Made by a program: the position numbers and the translations under genes. DNA of 64,000 nucleotides from Bryobacteraceae bacterium (GTDB lineage Bacteria; Acidobacteriota; Terriglobia; Bryobacterales; Bryobacteraceae), in NCBI GenBank assembly GCA_041394945.1, contig JAWKHH010000001.1, forward strand, positions 1,612,001 to 1,676,000, read 5' to 3'. Shown in pieces: positions 26,242 to 35,185 of this stretch; the first letter of the stretch is position 1; each line of letters opens with the position of its first letter. The notes beneath the pieces are model-generated. The model ran no database searches, was not told the origin of the DNA, and saw only the letters and a program-made list of their open reading frames with translations.

Positions 26242-27407
26242 TGCGGATGGCTGCGCTGCATCTCCTGCTTCCGCTGCTACTCACCGCGCAGATCGAGCAA
26301 GCCGACGAAGCATTCCGGGCGGGCGACTTCGAGCATGCCGGAACGCTTGCCCGGGAGGCACTGCGGCGCGATCCGTCGGCCGTCCACGCACACATGATTC
26401 TCGGCGTTGTCGCCGCCCGAAGCGAAGATTGGGCGGCGTCGGACCGCCACTTCCGCAATGTCATCCGGCTCCAGCCGTCTAACGCCTTCGGCTACTTCTA
26501 CCTTGGCCAGGCTCGCCTTTATCAAAAACAATGGCTGCCCGCGATTCAGTCCTTCCGGCGGGCTCGCGCCCGCAGCTACCCCGACACCGACCGGTTGCGC
26601 GTGGAGTTGGCGCTGGCCCTCAATGAGCATGGACAACCCAAGGAAGCACTGAACGAGCTACAGGGTGACCCGCCGCAGGACCAGCACCTGGCCGCTCAGT
26701 TCTACGCCGTGACCGCATTCGCGCGCGATCGCCTGGGGCAGACCGCGACAGCGATCGAGTCCGCCCGTCAGGCGCTGGCCGTGGACGACACGAACCCACT
26801 TGTCTGGGACTTCGTCATCGAGGCGCTGATCCGGAGCGACGAAGCGCCCGCCGCCCTCGCCGCCGCCATCCGAGCCCAGAAGAAGTTCCCGGATCGAGGC
26901 GATACGCAGTACCTGTTCGCGTTAGCGAGCCACCACGTGGTGGAGAGTCCGCTCAGCAAGTTGGCCCTGCGCAATCTGGAAGAGGCCGAACCCGGAAGTG
27001 CGCGAGTGGCGCTAGCCGAGGGTCTGGCGCTGCGGAAACAAGGGCGAACCGAAGAAGCGCTAGCGGCATTCGAGAACGCCGCCCGCCGGGGAGCTCCGGA
27101 CGCGCATCTGCTGCTCGGCATCTTGCGGAAAGAAGGTGGAGACTACGCGGCGGCGGAACGCGAATTGCGGGCCGCCACACGTCAAAACCCGCGGAATGGA
27201 CAAGCGTTTCTTGAACTCGGCAAGCTGCTGTTCTCGCGCGGAGACCTGCCCGGCGCTCGCCTGAGGCTGGAAACCGCCGAGGGGCTGATGCCGGAGGCCT
27301 CCACCGTCCACTATCAACTGGGCCTCCTGTACCGGAGGCTGGGACTCACCGGGAAAGCGGCCGAACAACTCAGCAGAGTCCGCAACACCGGCGCGGCCGC
27401 CAAGTGA
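26241..27407 (+). CDS. Secreted TPR protein
   Basis: 388 aa. A short signal (ALHLLLPLLLTAQ) precedes about nine tetratricopeptide repeats, for example ADEAFRAGDFEHAGTLAREA, NAFGYFYLGQARLYQKQW and HYQLGLLYRRLGLTGKAAEQ. No catalytic residues are seen. Its ATG overlaps the stop of the molybdopterin enzyme by one base, so translation is probably coupled. TPR proteins in such clusters often scaffold periplasmic complexes; that role is an inference here. Confidence 0.85.
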   Translation: MRMAALHLLLPLLLTAQIEQADEAFRAGDFEHAGTLAREALRRDPSAVHAHMILGVVAARSEDWAASDRHFRNVIRLQPSNAFGYFYLGQARLYQKQWLPAIQSFRRARARSYPDTDRLRVELALALNEHGQPKEALNELQGDPPQDQHLAAQFYAVTAFARDRLGQTATAIESARQALAVDDTNPLVWDFVIEALIRSDEAPAALAAAIRAQKKFPDRGDTQYLFALASHHVVESPLSKLALRNLEEAEPGSARVALAEGLALRKQGRTEEALAAFENAARRGAPDAHLLLGILRKEGGDYAAAERELRAATRQNPRNGQAFLELGKLLFSRGDLPGARLRLETAEGLMPEASTVHYQLGLLYRRLGLTGKAAEQLSRVRNTGAAAK

Positions 27408-27426
27408 CGGCGGCCGGCGACTCGAA

Positions 27427-28227
27427 CTACTCGTGATAGTCGGTCCGCTCGCCGCGGGGGCGCTGCTGGAACTCACGGGCGAAGCGAACGAAACTGGTCA
27501 CTACGGCTTCGTAGATTGCCTTGCCTTTTTCCGCCGTGGCGAGCGTCGGATCGCCGTTCACCCCGGATTTCGAGAACCGGGTCCAGTGGTCCATCATGCG
27601 GATCGGGCCGGGATCGGTCAGGTCGCTCCAGATGAAATCGGAGGCGGGCATGCCGGTCTCCTTGCGAGCCTTGTCCATCTGCACGCGTTCGCCTTCGAGA
27701 TAAAGATAGACCGACGTCTCCAGTTCGCAGGCGTGCGACATGCCGCCGCGGCCGGACTCCCGTAGCGCGCGGATTTCCTTCAACGCGAGCGAAGGCCACA
27801 AGAACGCGGCGCAAAGCGCTTCGGTCTCGAGGATGGTGCGGCGGGCGACGAGATCGAGAATGGGCATGTTGGAGCCATGGCCGTCGGCGATCAGGATGCG
27901 CCGGAAGCCGTGGTGGGCGATGCTCTTGGTGACATCGAGCACGTAGTGGAGCAGGTGCTCCATGTGGATGTCGATGGTGCCATGGAAATCCATGTGGTGC
28001 GTCTCAAAGCCGTAGGGAATGATCGGCATCAGCAGAATGTCGCCCTCGGCGCGGCGGGCCGCCTCTTCGCAGATCGTCCAGATAAGGAAGTTATCGACAT
28101 CGAGCGGGAGGTGGGGACCGTGATCTTCCACCGATCCGATCGGGAGCACAACCACCGGCTGGCGCTTGGCGACTTCGCCCAGTTCGACCCATGTGTGGTG
28201 CTGGTAGAGGTAGGGGGTTTTTGGCAT
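27427..28227 (-). CDS. Creatininase-family amidohydrolase
   Basis: 266 aa. The creatininase metal-site residues are present: Glu in LPIGSVEDHGPHLPLDVD, followed by HLPLDVD, then HMDFHGTIDI, ILIADGHGSN and the late Glu in SHACELETSVY. Family members hydrolyse creatinine or formamide-type amides such as those in riboflavin or mycofactocin pathways. I chose ATG 28227 because MPKTPYLYQHHTWVEL is the conserved beginning; the open frame continues upstream into the MFS gene. Only one base separates it from the MFS stop, so the two form an operon with a transporter likely importing its substrate. Confidence 0.88.
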   Translation of the reverse strand: MPKTPYLYQHHTWVELGEVAKRQPVVVLPIGSVEDHGPHLPLDVDNFLIWTICEEAARRAEGDILLMPIIPYGFETHHMDFHGTIDIHMEHLLHYVLDVTKSIAHHGFRRILIADGHGSNMPILDLVARRTILETEALCAAFLWPSLALKEIRALRESGRGGMSHACELETSVYLYLEGERVQMDKARKETGMPASDFIWSDLTDPGPIRMMDHWTRFSKSGVNGDPTLATAEKGKAIYEAVVTSFVRFAREFQQRPRGERTDYHE

Positions 28228-28228
28228 T

Positions 28229-29488
28229 TCAGATTCCGGGCGTCTTTCGCGGATCGATCCAGAACCAGAGCGTTCCGCCAAAGACGTACATGCCCGCGGC
28301 GACCCAGAACAACGGATGGAACGAACCGAACGCCTGCGCTAGTTCCGCCGCAGCCACAGGCGCCATGATACCGGAAATACTGGAGGCGAGGTTCATCCAG
28401 CCGCCAGCCGCGCCGCCGAAGCGTCCGCCGAGATCGGTGCAGGTGGCCCAGGCCACCGGGAGCGTCAGGTCATGCAGCCCGGAGGCGGCAACGAGGCAGA
28501 GGATAGCCATCTCGGGCGTACGCGCGGAGATGGCGGCGACGAATCCGAGCGCGCCGAGGAAGAATCCGGTGACGGCGACGGCGCGCCGCCCCCACGCGAG
28601 GCTGCCGCTGCGGCGGGTGATCCAATCGGCCGCCAGACCTCCCAGGGCGCATCCCGTAGCACCGGCCAACAGCGGGAGCGCCGAGTAGACGCCGGAGCGC
28701 TCGAGCGTGAGCCCGTGTTCCTTAGTGAGGTAAGTAGGCAGCCAGGTGACGAAGAACTGGAAGCCGAAGCCCGAAGCAAAGTAGGTGGCGCAGAGGATGA
28801 GAAGGTCTTTCTGGAAAAGTAGCGTGCGCCACGGCAGCTTTTCGGTGCGGGACGGCGCCGGGGCCGCGCCTACGCGGATGAGGTCGAGTTCGGCGGCGTT
28901 CACGGCTGGATGAGCGGCGGGATCGTCGCGATACCAACGAGTCCAGACGGCGACCCAGGCGAGTCCGGCGAGTCCGAAGACGGCGAACGTCCACCGCCAG
29001 CCCCAGAGCGCGATTGCGCCGACGGCCAGAACCGGCGAGATGGCGCCGCCGAGTCGTGCGCCCATCCACATCAATCCGTTGGCGCGGCTGCGCGCGTCGA
29101 CAGGAAACCAGCGGGAAAGCGCTCGGGAAAGCGTTGGAAACGCGCCTGCCTCGCCCGCGCCGAAAAAGAACCGGGTGGCGACCAGCGACGCGTAGCTGAA
29201 GGCGGCGCCGGTGAGCATGGTGAAGGCGGACCACCAGGCGACGATGCGGATCATGGTGCGGCGCTGGCCCCACCGGTCGCCGAGCACCGCGGCCGGAATC
29301 TCGAAGATCGCGTACGCAACGGCGAAAACCGAGAAAACCACGCCCATCTGGGACTGCGAGAGGGAGAGGTCGCGCTGCATGAGCGGGGCGGCCACCGAGA
29401 TGCAAACGCGGTCGAGATAGGTGATGACGGCCGCGGCGAGCACGAGCGCGGTCACGCGGTAGCGGGTCGCCGTCGGCGCCTCGGGCAT
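28229..29488 (-). CDS. MFS transporter, anion:cation symporter (ACS)-like
   Basis: 419 aa with about 12 membrane helices. Helix 1 continues into VITYLDRVCISVAAPLM, typical of the ACS group that moves sugar acids and related organic anions. The loop 2-3 motif is LGDRWGQRRTMI, and FFFGAGEAGAFPTLSRALS is the group's helix-4 signature. It lies in the inner membrane. It is followed after one base by the creatininase-family gene, which suggests uptake of an amide or organic acid for hydrolysis. I prefer ATG 29488, with GGGAA just upstream, over ATG 29509, which adds seven residues. Confidence 0.88.
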   Translation of the reverse strand: MPEAPTATRYRVTALVLAAAVITYLDRVCISVAAPLMQRDLSLSQSQMGVVFSVFAVAYAIFEIPAAVLGDRWGQRRTMIRIVAWWSAFTMLTGAAFSYASLVATRFFFGAGEAGAFPTLSRALSRWFPVDARSRANGLMWMGARLGGAISPVLAVGAIALWGWRWTFAVFGLAGLAWVAVWTRWYRDDPAAHPAVNAAELDLIRVGAAPAPSRTEKLPWRTLLFQKDLLILCATYFASGFGFQFFVTWLPTYLTKEHGLTLERSGVYSALPLLAGATGCALGGLAADWITRRSGSLAWGRRAVAVTGFFLGALGFVAAISARTPEMAILCLVAASGLHDLTLPVAWATCTDLGGRFGGAAGGWMNLASSISGIMAPVAAAELAQAFGSFHPLFWVAAGMYVFGGTLWFWIDPRKTPGI

Positions 29489-29537
29489 AGGTTCCCAAGA
29501 ATACCGCAACTAGCCGCGGCGCCGTCGCGCGGTGTGG

Positions 29538-29552
29538 TATAGATAATCTATA
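29538..29552. promoter_or_regulatory. Palindromic operator upstream of padR
   Basis: TATAGAT-A-ATCTATA is a perfect 7+1+7 palindrome ending 17 bases before the padR ATG; a second small palindrome CTATAG is at 29561-29566. AT-rich dyads of this kind are usual PadR targets, so autorepression is likely. Confidence 0.55.
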
Positions 29553-29569
29553 TCGAGCTTCTATAGCAC

Positions 29570-29902
29570 ATGGCCAATCCTCCGCTCGAACTCGTGAAAG
29601 GCACCCTGGACCTGCTGATTCTGCGAACGCTTGATCTGCGCCCAATGCACGGCTCAGCTATCGCGGAACGAATCGCTCAGGTCACGAAAGGGACATTCCA
29701 GGTGAAGGCGGGCTCCTTGTTTCCGGCTCTGCACCGGCTGGAGCAGGAGGGGTGGATCGAGGGCGGCTGGCGGGAATCCGCGGAGGGCCGGCGGGTCCGG
29801 TCGTATTCGCTCACGCGCGACGGCAGGCGGCAGCTGGCTGTCGAGAAGAAGACGTGGGCCCGGGTGGTGGAAGCCATGACATCGGCGCTCGAATCGGCGT
29901 GA
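29570..29902 (+). CDS. PadR-family transcriptional regulator
   Basis: 110 aa, the normal length of the short PadR class found beside ADOP permeases. The winged HTH contains LVKGTLDLLILRTLDLRPMH, VKAGSLFPALHRLEQEGW and RSYSLTRDGRRQL, all standard. It probably represses itself and the downstream permease through the palindrome at 29538-29552. Only one base separates its stop from the permease gene, which is broken; the regulator itself is intact. Confidence 0.93.
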   Translation: MANPPLELVKGTLDLLILRTLDLRPMHGSAIAERIAQVTKGTFQVKAGSLFPALHRLEQEGWIEGGWRESAEGRRVRSYSLTRDGRRQLAVEKKTWARVVEAMTSALESA

Positions 29903-29903
29903 C

Positions 29904-32570
29904 ATGCGATTTGCCCGCCAGATCCAATGGCTCCTGCTGCGCCTGCTGCGGAAGCGCCAGGGGGAGGAATCTCTCGACGCCGAGATCGGCTCGCACCTCG
30001 AAGAAGGCGCCGCTCGCTGGATCGCGGCCGGCTTGAGCGACTCGGAAGCGCGGCGCCGGGCGCGGATCGAGGTCGGAAGCATGGCCCTGTTGAAGGACGA
30101 AGTCCGCGACGTGTGGGTAGGGCGAGGATTGGAGACTGCGGCTCAGGATGCCGCTTTCGCGTGCCGTTCCCTGCTCCGGACTCCCGGCTTCACCGCGCTT
30201 GTGATCGGCACGCTCTCCGTCGGCATCGGGCCGCCCTTACCATGTACAGCCTGGTGCGGGCCGTGCTGTGGAGGCCGCTTCCGTATCCCGAGCCGGACCG
30301 GATCGTGACGCTTCGCGTGGACGCGCGCGATGTCACCAATGCCGGCGCGACGCCAGGGGAAGCCGTGGACCTGAAAGATCGCGCTCGATCGCTGCACCAG
30401 GTTTCGATGATCGATACGGGCGCCGGCAACCTGGAGTGGATGGGCGAGCCGGAGCGCATCGTGCAAGCTCGCGTTTCCGACGGCGTCTTCCCGCTGCTGG
30501 GCGCGCGCATGGCGCTCGGAAGGGCGCTCGATACGAGGATCTACGCTCGACCCGGCGGCGCCGCGGCGATCGCGATCAGCGGCGAATTCTGGCGTGAGCG
30601 ATTCGCCGCCGACGAAGGCGTTATCGGGAGAAACGTCCGCCTCAACGATGTGGAAGTAGAAATCGCCGGAGTAGTGGCTCCGGGATTTCGTCTGTTTCTA
30701 CCGCCGGCGGTGAGCGAGGCAAGTGAAGTCGACGTGTGGCTGCCGTACTCCATGGACCCCGTCCGCCGTTACCGCGGCACGGCTGTTCTGGCGCGGCTCC
30801 GGCCGGGTTTCTCCGTCGAAATGGCCAACGCGGAACTGTGGGCGCTGGCGGCGCAGTTCGAGCGGGAGCATCCCGAGTAGTACACGGGCAGCGAAGGGTG
30901 GCAGGCCTCGCCTGCCGATCGCGGCGGGGGCGGCCGGCTTCGATTCACAGCGGCGCCAATCCACGAGGTGATGACTCGCGATGCCCGGCCCGCGCTCTTT
31001 CTCCTGTCGTGCGCCGTGGCCTTTGTGTTGTTGATTGCGTGCGTGAACGCGGCCGGCCTGATGCTCACGCGTGGTCTGGCCCGGCAGCGGGAGTTCGAGG
31101 TCCGCCGAGCGCTTGGCGCCGGGCGCACTCGCATCATGCGCCAGATCCTGACGGAAAGCCTGCTGCTTTCGCTCGCATCGGCGGCGCTCGGACTGTTGTG
31201 CGCTCGCGCTGGGCTCGCGGCGATCGCCGGCATGAAGGCTACGCGCATCCCGCTGCAGTCGAGAATCGAAGTGGATGCTCCGGTGGCGCTCGTGGCCCTG
31301 GCGATGGCGGTGGGCGCGAGCCTGCTCGCCGGGTTGCTACCGGCGTGGCGATTGGCGTCGCGCGGGAGAAGTGACTCGTGGCATGCGAATCGCGCGGGAA
31401 CCATGGGGACCGGCGCCCGCAGATTCCAGCGCGCCCTGGTCGGCATCGAGGTCGGGCTGTCGATCGTACCGCTGGTGTGCGGAGGGCTGATGCTGCGCTC
31501 GTTCCGCAATCTCATCAATGCACCCTTGGGATTCGACACCCGGAATGTCATCACGGCTCTTGTTCCGTTCAGCCTTGCGCGATATCCCGACGTTCCACAG
31601 CAGGCCGCATTGATGCGCGACGTGATTGACCGGGTGCGGGCCCTGCCCGGCGTCCGAAGCGCGAGCGCAGCAGGCCCGCTGCCTCTGGCTGCCAACCAGC
31701 AGAGGCGCCGTGTGGGCCGCAACGACCAACCCGGCGCAGCGCCCGTCGAGGCGATGCAGCAAGGCTCCATGCCCGGGTACCTCGGCGTAATGGGTATGCC
31801 CTTGGAGGGCCGGCCGCGACTTTACCGACGACGATGTCGCCACCCAACGCGCCGTTACGATCATCGACGAGCGACTGGCCAAGAGGCTGTGGCCGGAGGG
31901 AGCGATCGGGAAGCGCCTCTCGGTCTTCCGAACCGGTTGGAGGCATGACGTCGAGGTGGTGGGCGTGGCCGCGGCAGCGCGAACAAACCGGGTCCGCGAC
32001 GAGGGGATTCCGTACTTCATGATTCCGTCGGTCGAATCATCGCTGGCAATCGAGACGGCGGCCACGGTGGAGCAGATCGCTTCCGCGATCCGATCCGCCG
32101 CGGCTCAGGCACACGTCGGGCGGGCGGTATCCGAGATTCATCCGATGAGCGAATTGGTTGCTGATTCGATCGGCGACACCCGCTTTGTTCTCGCCGTTCT
32201 GACAGCGTTCGCGATCGTATCGGTGCTGCTGGCGGCGGCCGGGCTCTACGGCGCGCTCGCCTACCTCACAGCGCGGCGGGCGCGCGAGTTCGGCATCCGC
32301 CTTTCCCTCGGTTCGAGCAGCCACGCGATCGTAGCGATTGTGATCCGGGAGAGCGTGCGGTTCGCCTCCGCTGGCGCCGCCTTGGGGCTCGCGGGCGCCC
32401 TCGCCGTAGCGCGTGCTTTCGACGGGATGCTCTACGGAGTTGGACCCACCGACGCAACGACTCTCGCCTTGGCCGCCGCGTCGATGGGCATCGTTGCGCT
32501 GCTGGCCGGCGGCGTGCCCGCCTGGACGGCCGCCAGGATCGACCCCAAAGTGTCGCTCCGCAGCGAGTGA
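29904..32570 (+). pseudogene. ADOP-family ABC transporter permease, inactivated by two frameshifts and a stop
   Basis: Three stretches in different frames together give one ADOP permease (MacB-like periplasmic domain plus two FtsX domains, about 880 codons). Lesion 1: near 30228-30230 the frame breaks in VGIG/AALTMYSLVRAVLWRP, explained by loss of one G. Lesion 2: an in-frame TAG at 30878-30880 after QFEREHPE. Lesion 3: a tandem GGCC duplication at 31808-31815 that shifts the frame; removing one copy restores LEGRDFTDDDV. N-terminal ESLDAEIGSHLEEG and C-terminal LTARRAREFGIRLSLG are family hallmarks. Three lesions of different types argue for true decay. The intact padR lies one base upstream. 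Confidence 0.85.
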
Positions 32571-32597
32571 GCGCGGCGCGTCGGGTAGCATGGCAAG

Positions 32598-33425
32598 ATG
32601 ACGAAACCAGCGATGGCCGCCTATGCATTGGGGCACAGCGAGGGCGAACTCCAACGGCTCGCGATGCAGAACCGGATGTTCGGTGAGTTGACGCTCGACG
32701 TCTTCCGCCGCGCGGGAATCGGCGAAGGGATGAAAGTGGCGGATTTCGGGTGCGGCGCGGGTGACACCACGTTCCTGCTTCGCGCGATGGTGGGGCCGGG
32801 CGGACACGTGATCGGTATCGACCGCTCCGCGGATGCGATCGCCAAAGCCCGGCAGCGGGCGGCCGCGGTGGAATTGGACAACGTGGAGTTCGTGGAAGCG
32901 AATGCGGACGACTGGTCGCCGGCGGAGCCGCTGGACGCCGTGGCCGGCCGCTTCGTAATGATGTACCAGTCGGACCCGGCCGCCTGGCTGCGCCGCGTGG
33001 CGGGCCTCGTCAGGCACGGTGGCATCGTGGCGTTTCAGGAGATCGTGGTGGGCCAGTTGCGCGTCGTTGGCGACGCTCCGCTGTTCGCTCGCGGCGCGGA
33101 CGTGATGCTCGAAACCTTCCGCCGTTCCGGGGCGGACCCGAACATGGGTGACCGGTTGGCGCCGGTTTTTCGCGCAGCCGGGCTGGGCGATCCGGGGATG
33201 ATCGCCGCTCAACGGGTGGAGTGCGGACCCGACAGCGCAGGCTACGCCTTGTTCGCCGGCACGCTCGCCAGCCTGATGCCGGTGGCTGAGAAACTGGGCG
33301 TAACGACAGCGGCAGAAATCGAGGTCGATACGCTGGCCGGGCGGCTGCGGGAGGAAGTGGTTCGCACGGGCGCGACGATGTTCCTGCCGCTCCTGGTGGG
33401 GGCTTGGGCGACGACGGCGGAGTAG
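32598..33425 (+). CDS. Class I SAM-dependent methyltransferase
   Basis: 275 aa. The Rossmann SAM-binding motif I is VADFGCGAGDTTFLLRAM (about residues 47-64), followed by the acidic motif VIGIDRSADAIAKAR and a motif II/III region LDAVAGRFVMMYQSDP. The C-terminal third is helical. The substrate is unknown; related proteins methylate small molecules. It starts 27 bases after the permease pseudogene and ends 34 bases before proS. No signal or membrane segment is visible. Confidence 0.86.
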   Translation: MTKPAMAAYALGHSEGELQRLAMQNRMFGELTLDVFRRAGIGEGMKVADFGCGAGDTTFLLRAMVGPGGHVIGIDRSADAIAKARQRAAAVELDNVEFVEANADDWSPAEPLDAVAGRFVMMYQSDPAAWLRRVAGLVRHGGIVAFQEIVVGQLRVVGDAPLFARGADVMLETFRRSGADPNMGDRLAPVFRAAGLGDPGMIAAQRVECGPDSAGYALFAGTLASLMPVAEKLGVTTAAEIEVDTLAGRLREEVVRTGATMFLPLLVGAWATTAE

Positions 33426-33434
33426 CGGTAACGC

Positions 33435-33440
33435 TACACT
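33435..33440 (+). promoter_or_regulatory. Possible -10 element of proS
   Basis: TACACT lies 19 bases before the proS ATG; no -35 at the correct distance was recognised, so this is tentative. Confidence 0.3.
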
Positions 33441-33459
33441 AGACGGTTTACCCCACCGT

Positions 33460-34917
33460 ATGAGTATCACCCCGCGTTCGAAGGATTTTGCCGCCTGGTA
33501 TCAGGACGTTGTTCTCCAAGGCGACATGGCTGAGCCGGCCGAGGTCGTGAAGGGCTGCATGGTGATCAAGCCGAACGGCTACGCCGTCTGGGAACGCCTG
33601 CAGGGCGAGTTGGACCGGCGGTTCAAGGCCACCGGGCACAAGAACGTCTACTTCCCGATGTTCATCCCGGAGAGCTTCCTGCGCAAGGAAGCAGAGCATG
33701 TGGAAGGCTTCTCGCCGGAGTTGGCCGTGGTTACCATCGCCGGGGGCAAGAAGCTCGAAGAGCCATATGTGGTAAGGCCGACGTCGGAGACCATCATCGG
33801 GCATTTCTTCTCCCGGTGGATTCAGAGCTACCGCGATCTGCCGTTGCTGTTCAATCAATGGGCGAACGTCGTGCGTTGGGAACTGAGGACGCGGATGTTC
33901 CTCCGCACCTCAGAATTCTTGTGGCAGGAAGGGCACACCGCGCACGCCACGGAAGAAGAAGCGCGCGAGGAAGCGATCCGGATGCTGCACGTCTACGGCG
34001 ACGTGGCGGAGGAAGTGATGGCCATGCCGGTGATCCGCGGCGTAAAGTCGCGGGCGGAGAAGTTCGCGGGCGCCGTGCGGTCGTTTTGCATCGAGGCGAT
34101 GATGCAGAACGGACTGGCTCTCCAGGCGGGCACGAGCCATGAGCTCGGACAAAACTTCGGCAAGGCGTTCAACGTCCAGTACCAGAGCAAGGAAGGCAAG
34201 CTCGAGTACGTGTGGCAGACAAGCTGGGGCGTGAGCACGCGGCTGATCGGCGGGCTGATCATGACTCATTCCGATGACAAGGGCCTGGTGCTGCCGCCGA
34301 AGCTCGCGCCGGTGAAAGCGGTGATCGTACCGATCTATAAGAAGGACACTGACAAGGACACGGTTCTCGCGGCGGCGGCACAGATCGCCGATGATCTCCG
34401 CGCGGCCGGCCACGATACCGAGATCGACGCGCGCGAGGAGCACAGCCCGGGGCACAAGTTCTTCCATTGGGAGCGGCTGGGCGTCCCGGTAACCATCGAA
34501 CTGGGGCCCCGCGACATCGCGGCCGGGCAATGCGTAGTGAAGCGGCGGGACGCGGGGACCAAGGAACCCGCGCCGCTCGAAGGGATCGCGGCAAGAGTGG
34601 GCGCAGTACTCGGGGAGATGCAGACGGGATTGCTTGCGACGGCTCGCGAACGGCTGCGGGCGAACACGGTGGAGGCGTCCACGCTCGACGAGGTCCGCGA
34701 GATACTGAGTCCGGCGACGGCGGAGAAGGGTGGCGGCAAGTTTGTGATGGCTTACATCAAGGACGATCCGGAGTGCGACGCGAAGGTGAAGGAGTTCCGG
34801 GCAAGTGTCCGATGCATTCCGGTGGGCAAGGATCCGTTGGGGCACGACGGGGATGGCGCGTGCGTCGTGACAGGCGAGCGCGTGGCGAAGAGAAGCGTGA
34901 TCGCGAAGGCGTATTAG
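33460..34917 (+). CDS. proS: Prolyl-tRNA synthetase, archaeal/eukaryote-like type
   Basis: 485 aa, class II synthetase lacking the long editing insertion of the E. coli-type enzyme. Class II motifs are present: motif 1 around CMVIKPNGYAVWERLQ, motif 2 in ANVVRWELRTRMFLRTSEF with LWQEGHTAH, and motif 3 in SWGVSTRLIGGLIMTHSDD. The anticodon-binding domain follows with VKAVIVPIYKKD, then a C-terminal zinc-type domain ending in ERVAKRSVIAKAY, as in the archaeal-type class. It charges tRNA-Pro. This type occurs in several bacterial phyla, including Acidobacteria relatives. Confidence 0.96.
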   Translation: MSITPRSKDFAAWYQDVVLQGDMAEPAEVVKGCMVIKPNGYAVWERLQGELDRRFKATGHKNVYFPMFIPESFLRKEAEHVEGFSPELAVVTIAGGKKLEEPYVVRPTSETIIGHFFSRWIQSYRDLPLLFNQWANVVRWELRTRMFLRTSEFLWQEGHTAHATEEEAREEAIRMLHVYGDVAEEVMAMPVIRGVKSRAEKFAGAVRSFCIEAMMQNGLALQAGTSHELGQNFGKAFNVQYQSKEGKLEYVWQTSWGVSTRLIGGLIMTHSDDKGLVLPPKLAPVKAVIVPIYKKDTDKDTVLAAAAQIADDLRAAGHDTEIDAREEHSPGHKFFHWERLGVPVTIELGPRDIAAGQCVVKRRDAGTKEPAPLEGIAARVGAVLGEMQTGLLATARERLRANTVEASTLDEVREILSPATAEKGGGKFVMAYIKDDPECDAKVKEFRASVRCIPVGKDPLGHDGDGACVVTGERVAKRSVIAKAY

Positions 34918-34936
34918 CCGGAAGCAACGTCGGAGC

Positions 34937-35182
34937 TCAAGGCCCGAACAGCGACTCTTCCGCTTCTTCGCTCATCAGGTACATCCGGTGCGCGCCGCGG
35001 CCGGACGTAATGAACATCCGCGTTTCCGCCGGCGAGGTGAGCTCTGTGAAAAAGTACCGGGCGCTGGTTTCGTTCTCATGGATCTGCCGCCAGTAACACT
35101 CGGTCCAGCCGCTATCGGGCTGGGCGACTCCATACCGGAAGAAGAGTTCCTTGAACTCCTCCTTGGTTACTTCCCGTTCCAT
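34937..35182 (-). CDS. Small conserved-looking hypothetical protein
   Basis: 81 aa, starting MEREVTKEEFKELFFRYG and ending SEEAEESLFGP. It is acidic, soluble and has a helix-strand composition with an aromatic core (TECYWRQIHENETSARYFF). No domain is recognised. It begins three bases after the stop of the glutaminase-like gene, so it is the last member of a four-gene operon with tight spacing. The coupling to a secreted glutaminase and a methyltransferase gives no direct functional clue. Confidence 0.7.
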   Translation of the reverse strand: MEREVTKEEFKELFFRYGVAQPDSGWTECYWRQIHENETSARYFFTELTSPAETRMFITSGRGAHRMYLMSEEAEESLFGP

Positions 35183-35185
35183 GCG

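Noticed and set aside
30968..31948. Independent FtsX permease gene
   Set aside because: It is in the same frame as the preceding fragment after a TAG, and the third fragment continues it after a GGCC duplication, so it is one broken ADOP gene.
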